Made by a program: the position numbers and the translations under genes. The notes beneath the pieces were generated by a model. That model searched no databases. It was not told the DNA's origin and worked only from the letters and a program-made list of their open reading frames with translations. 64,000 nucleotides of DNA, from positions 62,001 to 126,000 of the forward strand of contig NZ_JAANOZ010000001.1 of NCBI RefSeq assembly GCF_011320115.1. The letters run 5' to 3'. Shown piece after piece: positions 1 through 8,653 of this stretch; positions within the stretch are counted from its first letter, which is position 1; each line of letters starts with the position of its first letter. The stretch comes from Croceibacterium segetis (lineage in GTDB: Bacteria > Pseudomonadota > Alphaproteobacteria > Sphingomonadales > Sphingomonadaceae).

Positions 1-315
1 AGCCACCCGCCGATCGCCGGCGTCGGCATGACCGAGGGCGAGGCGCGCAACAAACTCGGCGCGGTCAAGGTCTACCAGTCGGACTTCCGGCCGATGAAGA
101 ACGTGCTCGCCGGACGCAACGAGCGCAGCCTCTACAAGATCATTTGCGACGGCGAGGACGAGCGCATCGTCGGTATTCACATGATCAGCCCCGACGCGCC
201 CGAGATCATGCAGGCGGCGGCGATCGCGGTGAAGGCGGGGCTCACCAAGGCCGATTTCGACGCGACGGTGGCGATCCACCCGACGATGGCCGAAGAACTG
301 GTGCTGATGCGCTGA
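1..315 (+). CDS. gor: Glutathione-disulfide reductase, C-terminal part (cut by window edge)
   Basis: The frame is open from base 1 and ends at TGA 313-315, so only the last 104 residues are visible. They form the dimerisation domain of the FAD-dependent disulfide reductases. The near-terminal HPTMAEE segment carries the His-Glu pair that, in this family, protonates the thiolate at the partner subunit's active site. The family reduces glutathione disulfide with NADPH in the cytoplasm. The FAD-binding and CXXC parts lie outside the window, so mercuric or lipoamide-type relatives cannot be excluded by cofactor motifs; the tail ending in EELVLMR and the residues around it fit glutathione reductase best. 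Confidence 0.85.
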   Translation, partial: SHPPIAGVGMTEGEARNKLGAVKVYQSDFRPMKNVLAGRNERSLYKIICDGEDERIVGIHMISPDAPEIMQAAAIAVKAGLTKADFDATVAIHPTMAEELVLMR

Positions 316-316
316 C

Positions 317-949
317 CTAGCGGCGCCGGCGCCCTTCGACGGGGGTGGCGGGCAGGGTGTCGAGCGTCAGGTACCCGCGATGCGCGGTGTCGAGCTGGTT
401 GAAGCGCAAATGCGCCGCCTCGCTGGCCGCGGTGCGCGAAATGCGCCCGCGCAGTTCCAGGTCCATGGCCGCTACGGGCTCGGGCAGCCCGAGCAGGTCG
501 AATCGTGCCGCCCCGATCGGTATCGTAGCCTTGCTGCGCTTCGGCCGGTCGACGCTGGGAAGGTCGACATCATCGCCGAATTTCGAGGCCCATTCTTTGT
601 TGCTGTCGGGCGCCCGGGCGCCCGTCCACGAACCGCCGAGCGTTTCGGGCGCGACTTCGCCCTCGTAACGGGTCTTTTCGATGCTATCGATCGCGCCGTC
701 GTGATTGACGTCGAGGGTATCGAAAAACCGCAGGAAGTCGGCGTTGAACTCGGCAAAGTCGAGTTTCCCGTCGGCGTTCTTGTCGGCGCCCGAGAACCAG
801 TCGGCGACCGGATAGGGCACCTCGCCGTAGACGCGAAATGGCTCGCCCGAAGGGGCGATGAAGACTTGCGCGCGGCCTTGCGGCGCGGCATCGCCGGCCG
901 GGGCAGCAGCTTGCGCCGTCATCAGCAGGATCGGAAGAAGAGCAAGCAT
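317..949 (-). CDS. Secreted EF-hand domain protein
   Basis: This 210-residue protein has an N-terminal hydrophobic signal peptide (about residues 1-17) and so is probably exported. Two well-formed EF-hand calcium loops are visible: D56-KNADGKLDFA-E67 and D80-VNHDGAIDSI-E91, each with D, N/D, D, G, hydrophobic and E at the expected positions. A degenerate third loop lies near residues 182-200 (LDTAHRGYLTLD). It probably binds Ca2+ in the periplasm. The role is unknown. It faces away from the DUF488 gene across about 120 bases that must hold both promoters, and its stop lies one base from that of the convergent reductase gene. Confidence 0.8.
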   Translation of the reverse strand: MLALLPILLMTAQAAAPAGDAAPQGRAQVFIAPSGEPFRVYGEVPYPVADWFSGADKNADGKLDFAEFNADFLRFFDTLDVNHDGAIDSIEKTRYEGEVAPETLGGSWTGARAPDSNKEWASKFGDDVDLPSVDRPKRSKATIPIGAARFDLLGLPEPVAAMDLELRGRISRTAASEAAHLRFNQLDTAHRGYLTLDTLPATPVEGRRRR

Positions 950-1069
950 CGCGGCAGGGTTCCTAGTTGGGGAATCGCATGATTGTACAGCGTTACCTTA
1001 CCACGGCCTGACTTGCCGGCCGCAAGCCCAGAAACAAGTTCTGCGCCAGGATCGTTCAGAGGGTGAACC

Positions 1070-1522
1070 ATGCCGACGATCTTCACCATTGGATACGAGC
1101 AGGCGACGCAAGCCGCGGTGGTCGCAGCCTTGCGCGAGGCTGCGGTCGAGGTCCTGGCGGACATCCGCTATCTCCCGTTGTCGCGCCGGCCCGGGTTCTC
1201 GAAGAACTCGCTCAAGGCCGCGGTCGAGGAGGCGGGGATCGCCTATCGCCACTTCCGCGATCTCGGCACCCCCGCGGAAGGACGTGCGGCGGCGCGGCGA
1301 GGCGATCAGGCGGAGCTTTCGCGCGTCTATTCCGGGCAGCTCGAATTGCCCGAAGCGATGAAGCAGATGGCCGAGCTGCGCGCGCTCGCCGAGGAGAAGC
1401 GTGTGTGCCTGCTGTGCTACGAGCGCAACGCGGCGGAATGTCACCGCGCACTGCTGTTCGACGCCCTGTTCGGCGATTTCGCTCGCGTCGACCTGGAACC
1501 GGCGCTCGTGCTCGCGAGCTAG
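1070..1522 (+). CDS. DUF488 domain-containing protein
   Basis: A 150-residue cytoplasmic protein of the DUF488 family. It shows the N-terminal IFTIGYE signature, a central VLADIR, and a C-terminal CLLCYE-x4-ECHR motif; its Cys/His/Glu cluster suggests metal or nucleic-acid binding, but the family's function is not established. The ATG is preceded by AGAGGGTGAACC, a convincing ribosome binding site. The last four bases (CTAG, 1519-1522) are shared with the stop codon of the convergent PilZ-like gene. Confidence 0.85.
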   Translation: MPTIFTIGYEQATQAAVVAALREAAVEVLADIRYLPLSRRPGFSKNSLKAAVEEAGIAYRHFRDLGTPAEGRAAARRGDQAELSRVYSGQLELPEAMKQMAELRALAEEKRVCLLCYERNAAECHRALLFDALFGDFARVDLEPALVLAS

Positions 1523-1875
1523 GCCCGCAAGGGGATTACGTTCGACGTCGGCTCGCCCGCTTCGAGCAGCGCTTCCAGCGTGCCTTCGTCGAGCGGTGTA
1601 TCGAACAGCACGCCGAGCGAGCCGCCCTTGGTCCACTTGAGCTTGCCGGCGATCGGTCCGACCTCGCCCAGCCACAGCTGCAATGCTTCCGAGCGGGTGA
1701 CCCCGACGGCCTCCGTTCGCACGCGGCAGCCCTGCAAACCCAGGTCGGTCACCAAGGCGGCTTCTGTGCCGCGCTCGCCGATCACGCACAGGCCTTCGAT
1801 CACCACCGCGTTGCGCGGCGCGGAGCGCGAACGCGCGCTGTTCTGCTGCAGTCTTGTGCGTTTTCCCCTGGTCAT
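1519..1875 (-). CDS. PilZ-like domain protein
   Basis: A 118-residue soluble protein resembling stand-alone alphaproteobacterial PilZ proteins: a basic N-terminus rich in Arg, a beta-rich core, and a hydrophobic-Gly pattern around WLGEVGPIAGKLKW followed by GSLGVLFDTPLD. PilZ domains usually bind cyclic di-GMP through an RxxxR and a (D/N)xSxxG motif. The RxxxR element could be among the N-terminal arginines, but a clear DxSxxG is missing (DLGLQGC occupies the place), so it may be a non-binding PilZ. It ends on a CTAG shared with the DUF488 gene. The assignment is by pattern only. Confidence 0.6.
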   Translation of the reverse strand: MTRGKRTRLQQNSARSRSAPRNAVVIEGLCVIGERGTEAALVTDLGLQGCRVRTEAVGVTRSEALQLWLGEVGPIAGKLKWTKGGSLGVLFDTPLDEGTLEALLEAGEPTSNVIPLRA

Positions 1876-1898
1876 GCGGCGACCCTGTAGGACCGGGG

Positions 1899-3050
1899 TT
1901 AAGTTTCTCTTGCGGAGCGAGGGTTAGCGCTCCGGTAAGCTCGAATTGCCGCGTGATAAGTTTCGACGAGCTTGCGCCCGAGCGCCGCGGGCGAAAGCTC
2001 TCGTTCGAAGTGCTCGAGCGTGGCCGCCCGCGTTTCCTCGCGAGGTCGTTCCGCCAGCGTCATGATCCCCTCCGCAAAGGCCTCGGCATCGCCGCATGGC
2101 GCCAGCGCACCGATCTTGCCTTCGCCGGTCAGCGCGCGGAACGGAGGAATGTCGCTGACGACCGTGCCCAGCCCGCAAGCGAGCGCCTCGATGAGCGAAT
2201 AGCCGCTGCCTTCACGGTGGCTGCCCAGGATGAACAGGTCGCACGCGCGATAGAGCTGTTCCATCTTCTCATGCGGCAGGGCGCCGAGCAGATGAACATG
2301 CTCCGCGAGCGCCGGTTCCTCGCGCAGGACCTGCTCGACGGCAGGCAGCAGGTCGGCTTCGCCGTAGGCGCACCAGAATTGCAGGTTGGGCAGCCGCGGC
2401 AGGACCCGGCGGATTGCGTCGAGGATCGTCAGCGGGTCCTTGTTGGCGTTGAGCCGGCCCACCCACAGCAGGGCCGGATCACCCCACACTCCGGCCGACG
2501 AGCGAGCGGCGCCACGGTCCCCCGCGGCGAAACGCGTCGAGGATTCCGGTACGGCAAACACCGGCAGCGCGTCGGGCAGCTCCCCGGCGCGGCGGAACTC
2601 CTCCGCCTGCTCCTTTGCGGTGAAGGCCACGCCCGCCGCCCCGCGCAAGCTCCACCGCCTGAGCCTGCCCCGCTTGCCGCCGGGGGCGCTGGCGTGGTCC
2701 TGGACCAGTACCGGGACGCCGAGACCGGTGATCGCGGCGAGGTGGAGCGGGAAGCCGAGACCGTTGAGGTGGATCACGTCGGGGGCGAGCCGGCGCGCGG
2801 CCGCTGCGAGCCGCCACGGCATGATGCCGGCGCCGTACTTCCGCGAAAGCCGCGGTTCGGCGATAAAGCGGTAGTCGACGCCTTCGTGCCGATATTCGGC
2901 GGCGAAACGGCTGGCCTGGAGCACGGTCACCCTTGCGCCCGCCTGCGCAATCGCCTCGGCCACCAGCGGGACGGTCGGCCAGGCCCGCAACAGCGCCTCC
3001 GGTCCACGTCCTTCGGCGTCGATCCCGCAATTGACGTGGACGACGTGCAC
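1899..3050 (-). CDS. Glycosyltransferase family 4 protein
   Basis: A 383-residue GT-B fold retaining glycosyltransferase. The N-terminal half (residues 1-170) is the acceptor-side Rossmann domain with DVIHLNG near residue 91. The C-terminal half carries the family signature E280-GSGYSLI-E288 (E-x7-E), used to bind the nucleotide-sugar donor. The start is GTG at 3050, 18 bases after the preceding secreted-protein gene on the same strand. No signal peptide, so it acts in the cytoplasm or at the inner-membrane face. Sugar and acceptor cannot be told from sequence; cell-surface polysaccharide is the usual target. It may form an operon with the two secreted proteins upstream. Confidence 0.85.
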   Translation of the reverse strand: MHVVHVNCGIDAEGRGPEALLRAWPTVPLVAEAIAQAGARVTVLQASRFAAEYRHEGVDYRFIAEPRLSRKYGAGIMPWRLAAAARRLAPDVIHLNGLGFPLHLAAITGLGVPVLVQDHASAPGGKRGRLRRWSLRGAAGVAFTAKEQAEEFRRAGELPDALPVFAVPESSTRFAAGDRGAARSSAGVWGDPALLWVGRLNANKDPLTILDAIRRVLPRLPNLQFWCAYGEADLLPAVEQVLREEPALAEHVHLLGALPHEKMEQLYRACDLFILGSHREGSGYSLIEALACGLGTVVSDIPPFRALTGEGKIGALAPCGDAEAFAEGIMTLAERPREETRAATLEHFERELSPAALGRKLVETYHAAIRAYRSANPRSARET

Positions 3051-3068
3051 TGGGGGCTGTGGTGCGGC

Positions 3069-3950
3069 TCAGGTTTTCGGAGCGGGCGCCCGCACGATCC
3101 CGCCGTTGTCGTCGGACTGCGGCCCGGGGAGCACGCTGATCGTGTGCACCGCGCGCAGCTTGCCGTCGATGAAGCGGAAGCTGTGCGAGTCCGGCCCGCC
3201 GGTCGAGCTGCCGAAGCGGCAGAAGACGTTGATCACGCCCATCTCGGGATCGATCAGGTAGTCGCGGTTGACGATGTAGAGCACGCCCGGCGGGATGCCG
3301 ACCTCGCACGAGGCGTCGGGTTTGCCCTCGCGGTTGGTGTAGGCGCCGCCTTCGAGCCGCGCGCAGGGCTGGCCCCACGGGATGGCCGTGAACTTGTCGG
3401 CGAAGGCATCGAGATAGGCGTTGGCGCCGCGGATCATCTCGGCGGGCGCGGTGCCCTGGTACTTCATCAGCGGCTGCCAGTTCTCGGCCCTGGCGTACTT
3501 GAGGTAGGCGTTGGCGTTGAACAGCCAGTCGCCCGGCTTGGTCACCAGGCTGTCGACGCGGATGACCTTGCCGTCGTGCAAATAGAGCCGGGTGCCGATC
3601 ACGTAAGGCTTGGCGCCGGTGACAACGATCTCGCTGAAGGTCTTGCAGCGGATGGGATCGTGCAGGCTCATCGAATGGGCGACCGGCAGCGCGGTGTTCC
3701 ACAGGCCGGCCGACTTTTCGACCGTCGCCATGTCCTGCAGGTAGTGCGCCTTCGGATCGAGCGGCAGCGCGGAGATGTCGCCCTTGGCTTGCCCGGCGAC
3801 ATAAGCGGCGGTGGCTGCCTTGAGCTGCTCCATCGTGCAGGTCGGCTTGTCGGGCTGCGGCGCATAGGGACTCGGCGGCGGGCCATTCTGGGCGAGCGCC
3901 GGCGAGGCGATGCCCGCGAGCAGCGCGGCTGCGACAAGTGTACGGATCAT
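3069..3950 (-). CDS. Secreted protein of unknown function, DUF8021/NTF2-like (copy 2)
   Basis: A 293-residue protein with a clear signal peptide ending at ALAQ (about residue 21). The mature part looks like two NTF2/SnoaL-like halves: residues 38-150, with a VTGAKPYVIGTRLYLHDGKV strand pair, and 165-280, with YLIDPEMGVINVFCRFG. It resembles the DUF8021-type secreted proteins, by impression only. Its upstream neighbour shares the layout: signal peptide, Cys-containing start, double domain, a ring of His/Arg/Asp near the end of each half, and a C-terminal line like RGIVFAFAAFDH versus MGVINVFCRFG. The two are probably old paralogs. Catalytic residues are not recognised. Confidence 0.6.
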   Translation of the reverse strand: MIRTLVAAALLAGIASPALAQNGPPPSPYAPQPDKPTCTMEQLKAATAAYVAGQAKGDISALPLDPKAHYLQDMATVEKSAGLWNTALPVAHSMSLHDPIRCKTFSEIVVTGAKPYVIGTRLYLHDGKVIRVDSLVTKPGDWLFNANAYLKYARAENWQPLMKYQGTAPAEMIRGANAYLDAFADKFTAIPWGQPCARLEGGAYTNREGKPDASCEVGIPPGVLYIVNRDYLIDPEMGVINVFCRFGSSTGGPDSHSFRFIDGKLRAVHTISVLPGPQSDDNGGIVRAPAPKT

Positions 3951-3972
3951 TGTTCTAGCTCCCCCTTGGCTT

Positions 3973-5007
3973 TCACCGGACGTCCTGGATTTCCTCGCTG
4001 CGGCACTGCTCGTAAGTGCCCCAGCCCGAGCAGACGCCGTAGGGCCCGCGGATGAAAACCGCCTCGATGCGGCGGATCTTGTTGTTCTCGATCTTGAACA
4101 GTTCGCCCAGCTCCCACGTCCAGTTTATCGGCCGGTGGTCGAAGGCGGCGAAGGCGAAGACGATGCCGCGTTCACGGTCGACGGCGACGAAGCGGCGGTC
4201 GCGGATCCCGGTGACGACGCCCCTGAGCGCGGTTTCGAACTGGCCCTTGCAGGTCATCACCGGCTGGCCGCGCATGCCCGGCGTGCCGCCCGGTCCCGCT
4301 GCAAGCATGCCGTTCTCCCGCCGCAGGCAATCGTCGGTAAACGGATAGTACCCCTTGCCGTCGTTGCGTTGCATGCCGGTGAAATACTGGTTGGCGACCG
4401 CGATCAGGTCGGCGCGGCTCATCCGCTCCTTCTCGGGAACGGCCTGGAGGAAGATCGGGTGGGGCGAGCCCATCGCCTCGACCGCCGCGCCGGTCGCCGG
4501 GAACGGGCTGCTGCTGGGCGCCGAGGTGGCGCCGAGCGGACGATCGGGACGGGCGACGATCTGCTCGACCTCGCTGATCTTGCCGCTGGCGTCGATCCGC
4601 AGGCGCACGTCGATGCCCACCGGCTCGGGCGGGCGCGCGGCGCCGGCCGCGCTGGTCGAGGCCTGCTCCATCATCGTGCCGAGGAAAGCGACTTGCTGGG
4701 TTTCGGTATCGGGGACGTAGAACTTGTATTTGCCGACGCCGCTGGCGGTCGCCCACAGGCCCTCGGTGCCGAACGGCAACTGCACACCGTTCTCGGTGAA
4801 CCTGACGTTGGCCGCGAACAGCGCCGGATCGACTTGGTGCGCGGCCATCGCGGCGAGGTATTTGTCGACGTAGCCTTCGAGGCAGGCGCGCTGGCACTTG
4901 TGCTCGGGCAGCGGCACGCCGCCGGGCGGCTCGGACGCGGCGCCGGCCATGCCGGCCACGGCGGTGAGTGCGAAAGCCGCGAGTGCCATGCGGATCGAAC
5001 GGCGCAT
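3973..5007 (-). CDS. Secreted protein of unknown function, DUF8021/NTF2-like (copy 1)
   Basis: A 344-residue protein. The ATG at 5007 is chosen because AGGGGAGGAC stands just before it and a standard signal peptide (MRRSIRMALAAFALTAVAGMAGA) follows at once; the longer open frame to 5070 would bury that signal. The mature protein begins with a C-x3-C pair (KCQRACLEGY) and has two NTF2-like halves, the second containing ADLIAVANQYFTGMQRND and RGIVFAFAAFDH. Related in layout to the next gene downstream (22 bases apart, same strand), so likely co-transcribed with it and the GT4 gene. Function unknown; possibly a periplasmic ligand-binding or lyase-type fold. Confidence 0.6.
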   Translation of the reverse strand: MRRSIRMALAAFALTAVAGMAGAASEPPGGVPLPEHKCQRACLEGYVDKYLAAMAAHQVDPALFAANVRFTENGVQLPFGTEGLWATASGVGKYKFYVPDTETQQVAFLGTMMEQASTSAAGAARPPEPVGIDVRLRIDASGKISEVEQIVARPDRPLGATSAPSSSPFPATGAAVEAMGSPHPIFLQAVPEKERMSRADLIAVANQYFTGMQRNDGKGYYPFTDDCLRRENGMLAAGPGGTPGMRGQPVMTCKGQFETALRGVVTGIRDRRFVAVDRERGIVFAFAAFDHRPINWTWELGELFKIENNKIRRIEAVFIRGPYGVCSGWGTYEQCRSEEIQDVR

Positions 5008-5125
5008 CGATTGTCCTCCCCTTCTGCGGGCCCTCCTCGCGAGCGGGAGAATCCCATTTGAGTCCGACAATAGCGCAAATCGGCGCCGCGGCTACCCGCG
5101 CAAATGTGCCAAATTGTCTTGCCGG

Positions 5126-5548
5126 TCAGGCGGCGGGCGCGGCCTTGCGCGAGACCAGCCACCCGCCGACCGCGCCGCCGACGATCTTGAGCGCGTGGGC
5201 CGTGAGGTAGGCGGGCGTGAAGCCGGCCGCAACGCTGGTCCCCGCGACGAACAGGCTCGCGACGAGCCCAATCAAGACGTAGGCGGCCACGGCGATAAGG
5301 CCCGTCAGCGCACCCTGGAGCAGGGCCGAGCCTGGCGTTGGCTTTGCCGACCAGTATCCCGCACCGACGAACACGACGAACGAAGCGGGTGGGACGATCA
5401 GGCTCAGCAGCGACGCCGCGTGGCCCAGGTCCATCCATCCGTAAAACGGGATCGCGACGAGGATCAGCACCACTTCGCCGAGGACTGCGGCGATCAGCGC
5501 GCGGCCCCAGCGCAGGCCCCGCGCGGCGCTATCCGGATTGCTTGCCAT
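5126..5548 (-). CDS. Small four-helix membrane protein, unknown
   Basis: A 140-residue hydrophobic protein with about four membrane segments (roughly residues 16-36, 45-65, 75-98, 112-132). The start at 5548 is preceded by GGGGAGAG; an upstream in-frame extension to 5635 lacks a ribosome site and is polar, so it is not used here. No motif is recognised. It stands alone between the secreted-protein pair and the G8 protein, with 137 bases upstream for its promoter. Confidence 0.65.
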   Translation of the reverse strand: MASNPDSAARGLRWGRALIAAVLGEVVLILVAIPFYGWMDLGHAASLLSLIVPPASFVVFVGAGYWSAKPTPGSALLQGALTGLIAVAAYVLIGLVASLFVAGTSVAAGFTPAYLTAHALKIVGGAVGGWLVSRKAAPAA

Positions 5549-5685
5549 GGCTCTCTCCCCATCGACCCGGGCTGGGAAATACCAGTCTTCGCGGGCGGAG
5601 ACCAGCCGGTGCGGTTGTTCGCGAACCGTCACCATCCCGGAGACACCAGGTCGAGCCCGGCGTTCGTCCCCGTTGGGTTCGGACC

Positions 5686-8397
5686 TTATCGGCTGACCGC
5701 GATGTTGGCTTGCAGATCCGTTGGCCGAATGACCGGCCTGACCGGAGCACTGGCCACCAGCTTGACCCAGAGGTCGTTTCCGTCCCTGAAGTAGGACGTC
5801 TGGTTCGCCTCGCGCAAGGCGTCCATGCTGCCCTGTTCCGTGCCGGTGGCTGCCTTGGTGAAACCCGGCAGGTCAAACATGACCCATGAGCCCTTGTCCA
5901 TTTCGGCCAGGCTGAGAGTGACTTGCGGCCTTTCGGTCTTGACCCGGATCTCGGTGCCGGCACGCACGGTGCTCTGGTCGCCGTTGATTTTGAATTCCCT
6001 GCCGTTGCGAACGAGCGCGATGGGCGCCTGCGGAGGACGGCGGGAGAACAGGGCGGCACGCTGGGCCTTGACGAGGGGCGTGTCCGGAGCGTTTGGACCG
6101 AGCGAGGAGAGCAGGGCGAACCGGGCGGTGCGGGATTCCAGATCGACTGCGGCGGGAAGTTCTCCCCTGGCGTCCGAGAGGTTCAGGCGACCGATGTCGC
6201 CTGTGCATACAGAAGCGTTCCAGGTGGGATGAATCTGACAGGTGTCGTCGGTGACGACGCTGTCATTCTCGCCGTCGTTGAGCATGATGTGGGAATCAGG
6301 GATTCCGGTCACCGATCCGTCGAGGTCGTGGATCGACAGGGTCCGATATGCGTTGCCGCCGCGGTTATCATTATCGAACCGGGCATCGTATTTCGGAAAA
6401 TAGACCGGCTTGGCGTTGACGAATTGCGCGCCGCTTATGGTGCTGCCGGTACTGAGCCCCGCGCTCGTGAACAGCAGGAAGGACAGCGCGCCTGTCTTTC
6501 GCCGGTCGTTATCCTGGAAATTCACGAATGTCGTGTTCACCACGTCATCGCGGTAATCGTAGTATTCGTAGCCGCGGATCGGGAAATCCGGAATTGAAGG
6601 CTTCGGCAGGCTGCGGCCGTAAGCGACTTCCTCCGGCGTGCGCGGATTGCCGATATTGTCGGTCTCGCCCACGATCAGCGAATCCACCAGCCGCGAATTG
6701 AACGGGTTGCTGCCGATGTCGCCGGCGGCCTGCGTCATGCCGATGGCGTTGTCGGCGAATTTGGCGTTGCTGTAGACGAACATGTCGCCCCGGCCCCAGA
6801 GTCCGCCATTGCGGTTCTTGTAGCTGGTCAGGTTCTCCCAGTGCGACTCCACCACTTCGCTCTCCAGGTCGGCAGGATTCTTGAGCGGCAGGAACGGGAT
6901 GGTGGCCAGGCCGAAGGTGTTGTCCGGGTAGATGTTCCGGTCGAAAAGGAACCCGTCGAAGTTCGAATGCGCCACGTTGCCCCTGAATTCGCGCAGCGGC
7001 GTGCGGCGCGGCCAGATGGTTTTCGCGGCCTCCGAACCCAGGAACGCGCCCTGGGGGTGCTCGGGCACCGACAGCCAGAAACCGTTCTCGTCGGAACCGG
7101 CCGCCACATTGTCGATGAAGCTGTTGTCCGGGTTTGTGATCCAGAACGAGGCCACCGTGTTGTCCGAAGGCAGCAGGGTCTGGCCGTGGAAGCTCGCCTT
7201 GCTGTAAGCCGCGCGATCGGCAGCGAGGGGGAGCTTCTCCCCGTTGGCGGCAAGGTTGGTCGGCACGCAGTCCAGGGTCGGATGGCACTTGGTCTGGATG
7301 GCCAGGTTCCTGACGAACGTGTTGCCGTGCTCGATGCCGTCTTCGAGGAAGAAGCAGTGGCCCACGGTGTTGTAGGTCACGTTGTTCTCGACCAGCACGT
7401 CGTTGGTGCCGTGGACCGTCACGCAGCGGTTGTAGGTATCGTGGATCGCCGCGTTCCTGATGTACATGCCGGCACCCTCGCCGAGCAGGTGGAAGTGCAT
7501 CGGGTAGCGGGCGAGGGTCAGGTGCTGGCCCATGCGATTAAGCTCGATGCCTTCCGCATGCACGGTCGAACCGGGCATCGCCATGATGTGGCCGCCGAAA
7601 TAGCTCTTCGCCGCATCCTCGGACGCCTGGACCTTGATGTTGCGGGTCAGCATGCCGACCTCGCCGCGCTCGTCCACCCCGTAAGTGATCTGGCCATAGT
7701 GCATGTATTCGAGCGGCTGCGCGAAGCTGAGCGTGTTGCCGTTGACGGCGGTGACGGTGCGGCGCTCCGCCTGGCGCGGATTGTAGTCGGTCGAGGCGAG
7801 CACGATCTCGTCGCCCGCGCGCCATTCGCTCGCGTCGAGCACCCGGATCTGCCGGGCCCCGCGCTCGGCGGTGGCGGCGAGCTTGGTCCAGCTGTGCGTC
7901 CGGTTGCCGTGCAGTTCCAGCGTCCCGTTCAGCAGCATGATGCCCCGGTCGCCCATGGTGTTGACGTTTTCGCCCGGCACGTTGTCGGTCAGGGTGATCG
8001 TCGCCTTGTGCCGGTAGGGCGCGGCCGCGGTGCCGATTTCCAGCGTCCCGCCCGGAACGTAGATCCAGTCGGTCTTGATCTCGATGTCGCGCTTGTCGGC
8101 GAAGCTGAGCTTGCCCTGGATGGTCAGGCTGCGCAGTTCGGGCGGGCTGGCGTCGAGGATTACCTCGGTTCCGCGGGGAATGGTCACTTCCTCGCCCGCC
8201 GCGGGCACCTTGCCCGAGGGCCATGCCGAAGCGTCCGACCACTTCACGGTCCGCTCGATCGCGCCCGGGGCGGCCCCGTCCATCGCCATGCCGGCGTGAT
8301 CCCGGCTATCCTGGGCGGCGACACCGGCACTCGCGGCGAGAAGCAGGCAGGCACCAGCGAGGCGAGTGCAAAAGAACAGCCGAGACTGTTTGCGCAT
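5686..8397 (-). CDS. Secreted G8-domain, parallel-beta-helix protein (CEMIP/TMEM2-like)
   Basis: A 903-residue exported protein. The ATG at 8397 is followed by a textbook signal peptide (residues 1-28, ending GVAAQ) and preceded by GAGAGGAAAA. Residues about 50-180 form a G8 domain (WSDASAWPSGKVPAAGEEV, then PPELRSLTIQGKL and WIYVPGGTLEIG), the module of human CEMIP, TMEM2 and polycystin-like proteins. Residues about 250-560 are right-handed beta-helix (PbH1) repeats rich in Asn and His, with YPMHFHLLGEG and VTVHGTNDVLVENNVTYN. The C-terminal 120 residues form a further beta domain ending in LQANIAVSR. Known relatives bind or degrade hyaluronan; in bacteria the substrate is unknown. A short HAGMAMDG stretch after the signal could bind metal. 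It stands alone, without transport or sugar-use genes beside it. Confidence 0.8.
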   Translation of the reverse strand: MRKQSRLFFCTRLAGACLLLAASAGVAAQDSRDHAGMAMDGAAPGAIERTVKWSDASAWPSGKVPAAGEEVTIPRGTEVILDASPPELRSLTIQGKLSFADKRDIEIKTDWIYVPGGTLEIGTAAAPYRHKATITLTDNVPGENVNTMGDRGIMLLNGTLELHGNRTHSWTKLAATAERGARQIRVLDASEWRAGDEIVLASTDYNPRQAERRTVTAVNGNTLSFAQPLEYMHYGQITYGVDERGEVGMLTRNIKVQASEDAAKSYFGGHIMAMPGSTVHAEGIELNRMGQHLTLARYPMHFHLLGEGAGMYIRNAAIHDTYNRCVTVHGTNDVLVENNVTYNTVGHCFFLEDGIEHGNTFVRNLAIQTKCHPTLDCVPTNLAANGEKLPLAADRAAYSKASFHGQTLLPSDNTVASFWITNPDNSFIDNVAAGSDENGFWLSVPEHPQGAFLGSEAAKTIWPRRTPLREFRGNVAHSNFDGFLFDRNIYPDNTFGLATIPFLPLKNPADLESEVVESHWENLTSYKNRNGGLWGRGDMFVYSNAKFADNAIGMTQAAGDIGSNPFNSRLVDSLIVGETDNIGNPRTPEEVAYGRSLPKPSIPDFPIRGYEYYDYRDDVVNTTFVNFQDNDRRKTGALSFLLFTSAGLSTGSTISGAQFVNAKPVYFPKYDARFDNDNRGGNAYRTLSIHDLDGSVTGIPDSHIMLNDGENDSVVTDDTCQIHPTWNASVCTGDIGRLNLSDARGELPAAVDLESRTARFALLSSLGPNAPDTPLVKAQRAALFSRRPPQAPIALVRNGREFKINGDQSTVRAGTEIRVKTERPQVTLSLAEMDKGSWVMFDLPGFTKAATGTEQGSMDALREANQTSYFRDGNDLWVKLVASAPVRPVIRPTDLQANIAVSR

Positions 8398-8477
8398 GAC
8401 CAGTTTTCCTCTCCCGGACGATGAGTCCGGGTTATGGCTGGTGCGCGAAGCTTTTTGCAAGGGTCAAACCGGTTGTC

Positions 8478-8645
8478 TCACGCCGTTCCCTTCAAACAAT
8501 CCTCCACCATGCTCGGGTCCGCCAGCGTGCTCGTATCCCCCAGGTTCCCCACATCGTTCTCCGCGATCTTGCGCAAAATCCGGCGCATGATCTTGCCCGA
8601 GCGGGTCTTCTGCAGCGACGGGGCGAACTGGATCGCGTCGGGCAT
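8478..8645 (-). pseudogene. Detached copy of the acetyl-CoA synthetase C-terminus
   Basis: A 55-codon open frame (ATG 8645, stop 8478) that matches the last part of AcsA encoded at 9303-11249. After a PD-x-IQFAP-x-L-x-KT start, 32 residues in a row are identical to the intact enzyme, including the acetylation-site Lys in RSGK. Homology runs upstream to an IGP triplet that overlaps the stop of the membrane-protein gene, then ends. Without the adenylation domain it cannot be an enzyme. It is best read as the remnant of a second acs copy or a 3'-end duplication. The two copies differ at scattered silent and non-silent sites, so the event is not recent or the donor was a relative. Confidence 0.85.
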
Positions 8646-8653
8646 GGCTGGAC

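Noticed and set aside
1854-4055. 733-codon plus-strand frame
   Set aside because: Covers the GT4 and secreted-protein genes on the opposite strand; the latter have ribosome sites, signals and family motifs.
8478-8645. The 55-codon frame as an independent small protein
   Set aside because: It is wholly explained as the acs C-terminus; alone it lacks any catalytic part.
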